Origin: JBBQIY01 sp964618405 | GTDB taxonomy: Bacteria > Verrucomicrobiota > Kiritimatiellia > RFP12 > UBA3636 | Reading direction: 5' to 3' | Length of the DNA stretch: 5,641 bases | Assembly (NCBI GenBank): GCA_964618405.1 | Contig: CAZUAY010000260.1 | Span: 1-5,641, forward strand | Part shown: positions 1 to 4,699 of the stretch, one piece after another | Layout: every line of letters starts with the position of its first letter | Numbering within the stretch: position 1 is the stretch's first letter | The notes under the pieces: generated by a model | What the model saw: the letters and a program-made list of their open reading frames with translations, nothing else | What the model was told of the DNA's origin: nothing | Database searches by the model: none | Translations under genes and position numbers: made by a program

Positions 1-988
1 TACGGACTCCAAGCTGACCAAAGCGTTGGACGATCTCCGTCGTATCGCTTTGCGCAAGGTGTCGGGCTTCATCAGCAAGGGCGCGGATGCCTGAATCGAG
101 ACGATGGCGAGCCTGGGTGCTGTCGCGGTACTCCTCGGCAGTACGAGAGAGGAATTCACGGCGGACTGTATTGAGCTGCGCCTCAAGTTCCGTATCCCCT
201 GCGAAGTTGAGTTGCTTGAACCGGTCGATGAAATCCACCAGCCGATTGAGCGTCTTCTGATGAACTCCCACCTTCGCGTCGCGCATCGAAACAAGCATCT
301 CGTCACAGAGCGTCGCGGTCTGTTCGCGCAGCGACGCAACCGCATCCTGAACGAACGTCTCGACACCTTCGGCGATACGTGCGCTTGCACTGGCGGCGGC
401 TTGTCGGCGAGCGTCGATGATGGCCTGCTGGTCTCCCTCCGCAACCAGCTCTGTCTCCAGACTCTGGGGTACGCTGATCTGGAAGAGGCTTGTGCTAAAC
501 CCGAAGTATTTGTCCATGTTTTGAGCCAGTGGGAATGCCGCATTGATGGTGGCTACAACCCGATCTGGATCATGGGTCAGCTTCGAGGCGGCCTCATGCC
601 ATTCCAGAATTGCAGAGACTCGGAGCCTCTCGTACTGTGCATGGAAGCTGTTACGCGCTTGGGTGAACTCTGCCTCCAGCTCGTGCAAGCGTTCAGTCAC
701 TTCCTTGAGCTTGGTGTTTGGCAGGAAGCGGCCGATGCCGCCGAGGAACGGGAACGTCGCCGCATCCACAATGGCATGCGCCCGGGACTCGATCAGTGCG
801 AAGGGTGCCAGCGCCTCCTTCGGCAGCAGACGCTTGTGTCCCAGACTGATTAGCCGCTCCGTCACATCGTCGGGATCGATGCCAATGTCCTGCGCAGTCA
901 GCTTCTTCTGGGCTCTCCAGAAGCGTATGTTCACGGATATCAGCACGCCTTGACGTGTCAGTACGTCGAGTAGGTTGTTGTTGTTCAT
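1..988 (-). CDS. DUF3150-family protein, 5' part (truncated by window edge)
   Basis: The reverse strand is open for 329 codons from the ATG at 988-986 to the window edge without a stop, so the C-terminus lies outside. The start is set by an AGGAG ribosome-binding site seven bases upstream of the ATG (996-1000 region, read on the minus strand). The protein begins MNNNNLLDVLTRQGVLISV. It continues with ISLGHKRLLPKEALAPFALI at about residues 46-65 and a long, charged, mostly helical body with coiled-coil character (about 90-130 and 190-300). No membrane segment or signal peptide is visible. This pattern matches my memory of the DUF3150 family, whose function is unknown. On ICEs and plasmids it is often encoded beside a CobS/NorQ-type AAA+ ATPase and a CobT-like VWA protein; those partners would lie to the left and are not visible. 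The plus-strand ORFs over this region are shadows. I am confident of the gene and fairly confident of the family. Confidence 0.85.
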   Translation of the reverse strand, partial: MNNNNLLDVLTRQGVLISVNIRFWRAQKKLTAQDIGIDPDDVTERLISLGHKRLLPKEALAPFALIESRAHAIVDAATFPFLGGIGRFLPNTKLKEVTERLHELEAEFTQARNSFHAQYERLRVSAILEWHEAASKLTHDPDRVVATINAAFPLAQNMDKYFGFSTSLFQISVPQSLETELVAEGDQQAIIDARRQAAASASARIAEGVETFVQDAVASLREQTATLCDEMLVSMRDAKVGVHQKTLNRLVDFIDRFKQLNFAGDTELEAQLNTVRREFLSRTAEEYRDSTQARHRLDSGIRALADEARHLAQSDTTEIVQRFGQLGVR

Positions 989-1135
989 GTGTAGTCTCCT
1001 GTTGGTTAGGTTATGGGTGGTTGGTGTTCGGTTGGAAAATGGTGAGGTAGGGCTGGTATCAGTCCTTGTTTTTGAAATCAGCGGTGGGACGTGGAAGGCG
1101 GAATTACTAAACTTTTATCCGCCCGAACTTTTCGC
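989..1135. other. Divergent intergenic region upstream of the DUF3150 gene
   Basis: This stretch is non-coding. Read on the minus strand, the 60-70 bases before the DUF3150 start are rich in A and C with repeated accaac-like words, which suggests an unstructured leader ending in the AGGAG site. A 6-bp inverted repeat, GGCGGA (1097-1102) and TCCGCC (1118-1123), encloses an A+T-rich 15-base loop and could be an operator or part of the minus-strand promoter. I could not place a convincing -35/-10 pair for the DUF3150 gene. Confidence 0.4.
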
Positions 1136-1165
1136 TTGACGAGTCTATGAAGACGGGGCTATAGT
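1136..1165 (+). promoter_or_regulatory. Sigma70-type promoter reading into the cargo region
   Basis: TTGACG (1136-1141) and TATAGT (1160-1165) are separated by 18 bases, each one or two bases from the sigma70 consensus. The predicted start point is about 1172. It would drive the 50-codon ORF at 1242 and probably the genes from 1473 onward, divergently from the DUF3150 gene. Assigned from sequence only. Confidence 0.6.
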
Positions 1166-1194
1166 TCGACATGTTTTGAACATGCTTCGACATG
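1164..1194 (+). promoter_or_regulatory. Tandem TTCGACATG repeats over the transcription start (candidate operator)
   Basis: TTCGACATG occurs at 1165-1173 and again at 1186-1194, exactly 21 bp (two helical turns) apart. A further CATG at 1181-1184 lies between them. The first copy overlaps the end of the -10 box and the expected start point; the second lies at about +14 to +22. Same-face tandem sites in this position are a common repressor arrangement. No regulator gene is visible in the window. Confidence 0.4.
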
Positions 1195-1218
1195 AATCGG
1201 TGCGGCGGCGGACGTTGG
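1195..1218 (+). repeat. Leader repeat, copy A (AATCGGTGCGG...GACGTTGG)
   Basis: AATCGGTGCGG (1195-1205) and GACGTTGG (1211-1218) are both repeated exactly at 2755-2765 and 2769-2776. The gap between the two blocks is five bases here and three there. Both copies sit a short distance upstream of a ribosome-binding site and ATG (1242 and 2794). This copy lacks the left hairpin arm present in copy B. Confidence 0.6.
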
Positions 1219-1241
1219 TAAAAATGAGGCGGAGGATTGTA

Positions 1242-1394
1242 ATGATGGACGGTCTAAAGACAGGTGTTGAGCGGTTCCAGCAGCATTCGAGCGAGCGCTT
1301 GACGCATATCAAGTCCTCATGGAGGAGTCATCATATGCGTCAACGTGAACATTCCCACTTATTGCAATCGAGACACTTATATCAATTTCTTTGA
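1242..1394 (+). CDS. 50-codon ORF, candidate leader peptide or gene remnant
   Basis: I do not recognise this product. The start is chosen because GGAGG (1231-1235) lies six bases before tandem ATG codons at 1242 and 1245. The peptide starts MMDGLKTGVERFQQHSSERL and ends with HLYQFL; seven of its 50 residues are histidine, and Ser, Arg, Gln and Leu are also frequent. There is no signal peptide or membrane segment. Its second half covers two of the four complementary arms at 1299-1439, and its stop codon (1392-1394) falls inside the third arm, so translation would affect which hairpins can form. It could be a regulatory leader peptide, or the N-terminus of a backbone gene interrupted near 1299 where composition and structure change. 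The signals are good but the length is short and homology is unknown. Confidence 0.4.
   Translation: MMDGLKTGVERFQQHSSERLTHIKSSWRSHHMRQREHSHLLQSRHLYQFL
1299..1343 (+). repeat. Hairpin 1 with 11-bp arms TTGACGCATAT/ATATGCGTCAA
   Basis: A perfect 11-bp inverted repeat, 1299-1309 with 1333-1343, encloses a 23-base loop. The loop contains a smaller hairpin, TCCTC (1314-1318) with GAGGA (1322-1326). The same outer arms are reused in hairpin 2 about 92 bases downstream with a different core. Confidence 0.75.
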
Positions 1395-1439
1395 CGCATA
1401 TGCTGGGACGGCGGGTGCCGCGCCCACAATATGCGTGAC
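1391..1439 (+). repeat. Hairpin 2, same outer arm with a GC-rich core
   Basis: TTGACGCATAT (1391-1401) is identical to the first arm of hairpin 1. ACGCATAT (1394-1401) pairs perfectly with ATATGCGT (1429-1436). Inside, TGGG (1404-1407) pairs with CCCA (1423-1426), and CGGC (1409-1412) pairs with GCCG (1417-1420) around a GGGT loop. No T-run follows, so it is not a standard intrinsic terminator. Arm 1333-1343 is also fully complementary to 1391-1401, which gives an alternative fold. Confidence 0.7.
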
Positions 1440-1472
1440 GCAGAACAATATGTTAGCATAGGAAACAAAAAG

Positions 1473-1886
1473 ATGATTCGGACCATAATTCGATCGCTAA
1501 AGAAATCAAAACGCTTGCGATGCATATCTTTACGACTTACACCACCTGAGAATATTTTGAATCAAGTCTCACCAAGAACCTTTGACTATACTCAGATGGA
1601 CAAAGCCGAAGAGGAGCTGTATGATCTTTGCGAATCAGATCCTGAACTGAGCATGATTCTGCAAAAGCATGGCGCAAATCGAGACACAATCAATAAGGTC
1701 TACACACAGCTTATTGAGGTTGGCGCTGGACAATATGCCCGTGGCCATTTTGTTGCTGCATCTTCCCTTGCATTCGGATTCACATTAGATTATGTGCTAA
1801 ATCATAAGGATGATAAAGATTTCGACATCATTGCTTACAATTTAATTCAGTATTTTGAAGTAAACCGAAAAGGACCTGTAGAGTAA
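1473..1886 (+). CDS. Hypothetical 137-aa protein
   Basis: I cannot assign a function. The ATG at 1473 is preferred over an in-frame ATG at 1431 because AGGAAA begins at 1460, nine bases before the 1473 start, while 1431 lies inside hairpin 2 and has no Shine-Dalgarno sequence. The product is soluble. It has a strongly basic N-terminus (residues 1-16), an acidic helical segment (about 42-66, with DKAEEELYDLCESDPELS) and a more hydrophobic middle, VGAGQYARGHFVAASSLAFG at about 83-102. It ends with an Asp/Lys-rich stretch and FEVNRKGPVE. The hydrophobic part is broken by charged residues and is probably a buried helix rather than a membrane span. It is the first gene of an A+T-rich block and lies 48 bases before the next gene. 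It resembles hypothetical proteins I have seen on mobile elements, but that is an impression only. Confidence 0.75.
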   Translation: MIRTIIRSLKKSKRLRCISLRLTPPENILNQVSPRTFDYTQMDKAEEELYDLCESDPELSMILQKHGANRDTINKVYTQLIEVGAGQYARGHFVAASSLAFGFTLDYVLNHKDDKDFDIIAYNLIQYFEVNRKGPVE

Positions 1887-1889
1887 TTT

Positions 1890-1906
1890 ATAAATATTTA
1901 TTTTTT
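1890..1906 (+). terminator. A+T-only palindrome plus T-run (weak terminator candidate)
   Basis: ATAAATATTTAT (1890-1901) is a perfect 12-base palindrome followed directly by a run of T's to 1906, four bases after the stop of the preceding gene. The stem is all A-T with no room for a loop, so termination would be weak. It may instead be an A+T-rich promoter element for the gene at 1935. Confidence 0.2.
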
Positions 1907-1934
1907 ACAGCGAATTATTAAAAAGGAACAAATA

Positions 1935-2276
1935 ATGAATAAGTTAGTAAATTACTCACTTTCCGGAAAATCCGAAAAATTATACACATTTAACATTCAC
2001 TCATTGAGTGATAAAATGGAGCATATTTGTGCAGTGTACATTATTGTCAGACGCGATGTTCGTGGAGATGGTGGATGCGTTTATAAAAGTATTTATGTCG
2101 GTGAAACTGAAAACTTGAATGACTGGCATGATCAAAATAACAGAAATGCGTGTTTCCTTAGTCATGGAGCTAATTGTATCGGGTTCCTGAAAGAAAATGA
2201 TCCAGAAACACGCTTATTTATAGCAAAAGACATCCGTAATAACGGTGACGATTGGTGCTGTAATGGTATCGTATGA
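1935..2276 (+). CDS. Small GIY-YIG-fold protein, probably catalytically inactive
   Basis: The start has AAAAGGA (1921-1927) seven bases upstream. The 113-residue product resembles a family of roughly 100-residue GIY-YIG-like proteins: an N-terminal beta part containing SGKSEKLYTF, then AVYII (33-37, the GIY strand), YVGET (54-58, the YIG strand), ANCIGF (79-84) and a C-terminal CCNG. In related proteins as I remember them, the segment after YIGET reads LSERF with the catalytic Arg; here it is LNDWH, with Trp64 in that region. The expected acidic residue of the RLxxE motif is Ala97. The fold therefore looks preserved while the nuclease residues look lost, suggesting a nucleic-acid-binding or regulatory role (inference). 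Its stop overlaps the start of the membrane-protein gene (ATGA at 2273-2276), implying translational coupling. The fold is fairly sure and the inactivity less so. Confidence 0.75.
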   Translation: MNKLVNYSLSGKSEKLYTFNIHSLSDKMEHICAVYIIVRRDVRGDGGCVYKSIYVGETENLNDWHDQNNRNACFLSHGANCIGFLKENDPETRLFIAKDIRNNGDDWCCNGIV

Positions 2277-2707
2277 AAAATCCCAACAGCACTTCAATTT
2301 TAAGATGGGTTGCAGTCTTGCCTGTGGCTTTCGTCGGATCTATTATCGGTAATTTATTATCACTTTTAATGCTGTGGGGGATAACGTTAATACCAGTGTT
2401 TCTTATAAAGAAATTCACAGGTGATGGGTTTGATAAAATCTATTATAGTGTCGCCAACGCCGCGCCGTATATTTTTATACCGTATTATTTTATAATAATT
2501 GGCGTCATAATAGCCCCAGCGAGAAAGGCTTCAGTTTGCACATTATTAGGAATATTGATGGTGATAATTTTGTCTACTACAACATATTTAGAAGTACTTC
2601 TAGAAACTCCATATTCTTCACTAACACCGCCTTGGCAAATTTCCTTGGGTATAATTGGTACTTTTATCAGTATGTATTATGCTCGAAAATCAATAATTAA
2701 AGAATGA
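2273..2707 (+). CDS. Hypothetical small membrane protein, about four transmembrane helices
   Basis: The ATG at 2273 overlaps the upstream stop (ATGA), so the two genes are almost certainly translated together. The 144-residue product is mostly hydrophobic with likely helices at about 10-45 (one long span or a tight pair), 58-82, 87-110 and 121-137. Short charged links (KKFTGDGFDK at 46-55, ARK at 83-85) separate them, and the tail ARKSIIKE is basic. There is no cleavable signal peptide and no channel or transporter motif that I recognise. It belongs in the inner membrane. Coupling to a GIY-YIG-fold partner suggests that the pair acts together, for example as a membrane effector and soluble sensor, or as toxin and antidote; this is inference. 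Codon use is A+T-rich, like the two preceding genes. Confidence 0.8.
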   Translation: MKNPNSTSILRWVAVLPVAFVGSIIGNLLSLLMLWGITLIPVFLIKKFTGDGFDKIYYSVANAAPYIFIPYYFIIIGVIIAPARKASVCTLLGILMVIILSTTTYLEVLLETPYSSLTPPWQISLGIIGTFISMYYARKSIIKE

Positions 2708-2730
2708 AGTTTTGCGCCAATGTGCATTAT

Positions 2731-2777
2731 GCTAACAATCCCCGCCACCGAATAAATCGGTGCGGGTAGACGTTGGC
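2731..2777 (+). repeat. Bulged-hairpin junction (attC-like) with leader repeat copy B
   Basis: GCTAAC (2731-2736) pairs with GTTGGC (2772-2777), with one G-U pair. Inside, CCCGC-c-ACCGA (2741-2751, bulged c2746) pairs with TCGGTGCGGG (2757-2766) around an ATAAA loop. The layout (outer box, spacer, inner stem with one extra base on the left, loop, inner stem, spacer, outer box) resembles an integron attC site. However, the outer box does not match the GTTRRRY core and the element is short. It also carries copy B of the leader repeat (2755-2776). It could alternatively be a leader hairpin or a terminator without a T-run. Confidence 0.5.
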
Positions 2778-2793
2778 AGAAAGGAAAGATACT

Positions 2794-3216
2794 ATGCAGA
2801 CCATCCAAACAAAGGGCATGCGATCGGACACAATCGCCAGGCGAACCCAAGACATGGTCGCCAGTGGTCATGAGGTCGTACTGACAATACAAGAGACGGC
2901 GCCGCCAGAGCGAGTTCTCAAGATCATTCATGCATGTGTCGGTGACGACAAGATTGATCTTGTTGTTCGACATGCCGAATTGAAGGAGTACTTAGAGCAT
3001 GCACTTGTGGGTGGCGTAATTGGCGGTGGTGTTGCCGCTTGGGGGCTCGTTCTCGCCAAGCTTGCAGGGGCAACGCTCAACCTGCCTGTGACCCTAACCG
3101 CTATTGGTCTGGGAGCACTTCTGGGAGCAACGATTGGAGCAGCAGTAACACCAATCTCAGAAGTTCGAGTGTATCGCTACCGAGGAGAGACAAAAATCAA
3201 ATTGATCCCAGCATGA
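2794..3216 (+). CDS. Hypothetical two-helix glycine-zipper membrane protein
   Basis: The ATG at 2794 is chosen because AAGGA (2781-2785) lies eight bases upstream; an in-frame TTG at 2773 has no such signal and lies in the hairpin junction. The 140-residue product has a soluble N-terminal domain (1-68, including EVVLTIQETAPPERVLKIIH). Two hydrophobic glycine-rich helices follow, at about 69-93 (LVGGVIGGGVAAWG) and 98-119, the second with a GxxxGxxxG zipper at Gly107, Gly111 and Gly115. A short basic beta-like tail, VRVYRYRGETKIKLIP, ends the protein. There is no signal peptide; the inner membrane is the likely site. Glycine zippers drive helix packing and occur in pore-forming and oligomeric membrane proteins, but no function can be assigned. 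The gene stands alone between two hairpin junctions and looks like a one-gene unit. Confidence 0.75.
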   Translation: MQTIQTKGMRSDTIARRTQDMVASGHEVVLTIQETAPPERVLKIIHACVGDDKIDLVVRHAELKEYLEHALVGGVIGGGVAAWGLVLAKLAGATLNLPVTLTAIGLGALLGATIGAAVTPISEVRVYRYRGETKIKLIPA

Positions 3217-3236
3217 ACCTGCCAACAAGAAAAATG

Positions 3237-3283
3237 CACACTATCGTGTGCCGCGCGAGCGCGGCACACGAAGTGTGATTTTC
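3237..3283. terminator. Strong hairpin, probable bidirectional terminator (or attC-like site)
   Basis: CACACT (3237-3242) pairs with AGTGTG (3272-3277). After a bulged A (3243), TCGTGTGCCGCGC (3244-3256) is fully complementary to 3259-3271, giving a very stable stem. It is followed by ATTTTC on the plus strand and, read from the other side, by CATTTTTC, so it could stop transcription both ways. GCCAAC (3221-3226) before it and GACGTCCGCAGAAA (3284-3297) after it also fit the layout of the junction at 2731-2777. Confidence 0.6.
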
Positions 3284-3326
3284 GACGTCCGCAGAAAAAA
3301 AGAAAACAACCAACAACATCAAGAAT

Positions 3327-3550
3327 ATGGACAACTACCAATGCAAGAAATGCGCAACGCTGATTCAAAGCCCCAAAACACCAAGTCACTTGGTTGCCCG
3401 AAGGGTTCCATGCACCAGTGGACGAAGATCGCCCCCGTAGGGAACACGAACTACCAGTGCAAGAAGTGCGGCACATTGGTCAAGACTGACAGGAGCCCTT
3501 CCGCCCTTGGATGCCCATCAGGCTCAATGCACCAATGGACTAAGCTATGA
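3327..3550 (+). pseudogene. Duplicated zinc-ribbon protein gene with a 1-base frameshift
   Basis: From the ATG at 3327 the frame encodes MDNYQCKKCATLIQSPKTPS, then leaves the homologous frame at about 3387-3390 and stops at 3440. One frame over, LGCPKGSMHQWTK follows at once, then a second copy, NYQCKKCGTLVKTDRSPSAL plus GCPSGSMHQWTKL, ending at 3550. The copies align residue for residue over a 39-codon period (117 bases expected, 116 present), so one base is missing where CACTTGG would be CACCTTGG. Each unit has Cys-x2-Cys and Cys-x5-His, a likely zinc site. Synonymous differences between the copies suggest the duplication is old and was under selection before the shift. The unshifted alternative is 69 residues from an ATG at 3341, keeping one complete ribbon. 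Function is unknown. The stop overlaps the GIY-YIG start (ATGA), so the two genes are coupled. A sequencing error is possible. Confidence 0.7.
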
Positions 3551-4368
3551 CCACTCCGATCAAGCTGACTGACCTCATCGCGATTCCCAATCCATCGGCA
3601 TACAAGTTACACCTTGCGTGCGCGAACCAAGATGGTGTGCATCCTCTCAATGAATACATTGAGAACAGGTCGAACTGGATTGCATGGAATGAATGGAGAG
3701 GTGATAAGAATGATTGGACGAGACAGTTCATTTTCTCATTCATCGACTTCTACCCGATGAGTAACGCCTATCTTTTCGGTGGTGTCTTTGAGGTGAAGGA
3801 GCGTTTGCCTGATCGTTACGTTATCGACGAGGTCGAGGAGTTCGCGAAGTGGGAGGGGAGACTTGTTTGTCGATTCTATCGCTACCAAGGCCTACGGGGA
3901 CGCGCATTTCATCTTGAGGGTCAGCTTGATTCCTTTGAGGTTTTACAGGTTTTACCCCAGCGATATGATGGAGAGCGATTCTGCGGCTATGAAACCATCA
4001 ATCACGCTTTCTCGATACTTCGTCCAATCTTGCATAGTGAGAAGCAAGACTGGAAGGCATCGCTGATGGCAGTGAAGGGGGTTTACCTCATCATGGATAC
4101 AAGCAACGGGAAGACCTACGTGGGTTCGGCATACGGGGACGCCGGGATTTGGTCGCGGCTATCGTGCTACGTCAACACTGGCCATGGATGGAACGATGAA
4201 CTGGTTCGGACAATCAATGAAAAGGGTATCGATTACGCTCTGGCGAATTTCAAGTTTTCAATCCTTGAGGTGTTTGCCTTCAATACCCCTGATAGTGTAA
4301 TCTTAGGTCGTGAGTTCCACTGGAAGAACGTCATGCTATCACGTCAGTTCGGCTACAACAGAAATTAG
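3547..4368 (+). CDS. GIY-YIG nuclease family protein
   Basis: The 273-residue product has a C-terminal GIY-YIG domain: GVYLI at 178-182, YVG at 191-193, the expected catalytic Arg204 in GIWSR, the metal-binding Glu256 in GREFHWK, and the terminal FGYNRN with Asn271. All key residues are present, so it should be an active DNA-cleaving enzyme. The N-terminal 160 residues form a separate domain typical of this subfamily, with LHLACANQDG, WIAWNEWRG, FIFSFIDFY and LFGGVFEV; CGYETINHAFS links it to the nuclease. From memory, this architecture and length are common in bacterial proteins annotated only as GIY-YIG family, with unknown target. The ATG at 3547 overlaps the zinc-ribbon stop by ATGA, indicating coupled translation. 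The gene appears intact. Family assignment is firm; a defence role is inference. Confidence 0.9.
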   Translation: MTTPIKLTDLIAIPNPSAYKLHLACANQDGVHPLNEYIENRSNWIAWNEWRGDKNDWTRQFIFSFIDFYPMSNAYLFGGVFEVKERLPDRYVIDEVEEFAKWEGRLVCRFYRYQGLRGRAFHLEGQLDSFEVLQVLPQRYDGERFCGYETINHAFSILRPILHSEKQDWKASLMAVKGVYLIMDTSNGKTYVGSAYGDAGIWSRLSCYVNTGHGWNDELVRTINEKGIDYALANFKFSILEVFAFNTPDSVILGREFHWKNVMLSRQFGYNRN

Positions 4369-4593
4369 AAGATGCGAACAAGGCGTGCCATACAACCGCT
4401 ACCAGCCCCCTTGTCGGCGGAGTCATTTCGTAGTTTCATGGCTCCATCTCCGTTTCATCACTGGCTCTCGCTGGGAGCGAAGTGTCCGGCCGCACATGTC
4501 GGCGGCACCTGTATCACAAATGAACAACCCACCAAAGGCCATTCAAACCCCGTAGCGGTATCGACGACCCCAGCGCGATTCCGTTCAACAACA
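4369..4593. other. Non-coding gap after the GIY-YIG gene
   Basis: I see no convincing gene here. The open frames at 4310-4555 and 4372-4707 have no ribosome-binding site and give low-complexity Pro/Ser/Arg/Cys products. Two small inverted repeats occur: ACAAGG (4378-4383) with CCTTGT (4409-4414), and TCGCT (4468-4472) with AGCGA (4476-4480). Neither is followed by a T-run. It is more GC-rich than the genes on either side and may be a remnant of older sequence. Confidence 0.4.
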
Positions 4594-4678
4594 TTTTATC
4601 CCTTGCGCCGACGTTGTCATTGTGCTATCATTTCTCTCAACAAATTTGCGTGGCCCTTTTGCCCCGCAAGGGATAAAA
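4594..4678. repeat. Perfect 14-bp inverted repeat enclosing a promoter
   Basis: TTTTATCCCTTGCG (4594-4607) is repeated exactly in inverse orientation at 4665-4678, with 57 bases between. The pair ends 21 bases before the glycosylase-like gene. The left arm overlaps the -35 element and the right arm lies in the leader. It could be a looping operator or, if transcribed from upstream, a stem closing a structured RNA. No short direct repeats flank it, which argues against a miniature transposon. Confidence 0.7.
4603..4631 (+). promoter_or_regulatory. Extended -10 promoter for the glycosylase-like gene
   Basis: TATCAT (4626-4631) is preceded by TGC (4623-4625), an extended -10 motif. TTGCGC (4603-4608) lies 17 bases upstream as a weak -35. 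Transcription would start near 4638, inside the inverted repeat, leaving a leader of about 60 bases. Confidence 0.45.
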
Positions 4679-4699
4679 CGCTAATCTTTGTCAAGAATT

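Noticed and set aside
104..853. 249-codon plus-strand ORF opposite the left-end gene
   Set aside because: It lies antisense to the DUF3150 frame, which is open from a strong SD to the edge and has recognisable family sequence; the plus-strand product has no such features.
1242..1472. Retron-type msr/msd RNA
   Set aside because: The paired arms are suggestive, but no reverse transcriptase is encoded nearby and the next protein has no RT motifs.
1366..1687. AATCGAGACAC repeated at 1366 and 1677
   Set aside because: An isolated 11-base match is expected by chance a few times in a window of this size, and the second copy is within a coding sequence.
2731..2777. Canonical integron attC site
   Set aside because: The outer boxes (GCTAAC/GTTGGC) do not fit RYYYAAC/GTTRRRY and no integrase is present; kept only as attC-like.
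3327..3440. Programmed -1 frameshift in the zinc-ribbon gene
   Set aside because: No X_XXY_YYZ slippery heptamer in the right phase lies before the break, and the missing base is more simply a CC-to-C deletion.
4594..4678. Miniature inverted-repeat transposable element
   Set aside because: The flanking bases show no target-site duplication and the interior contains a plausible promoter for the adjacent gene.
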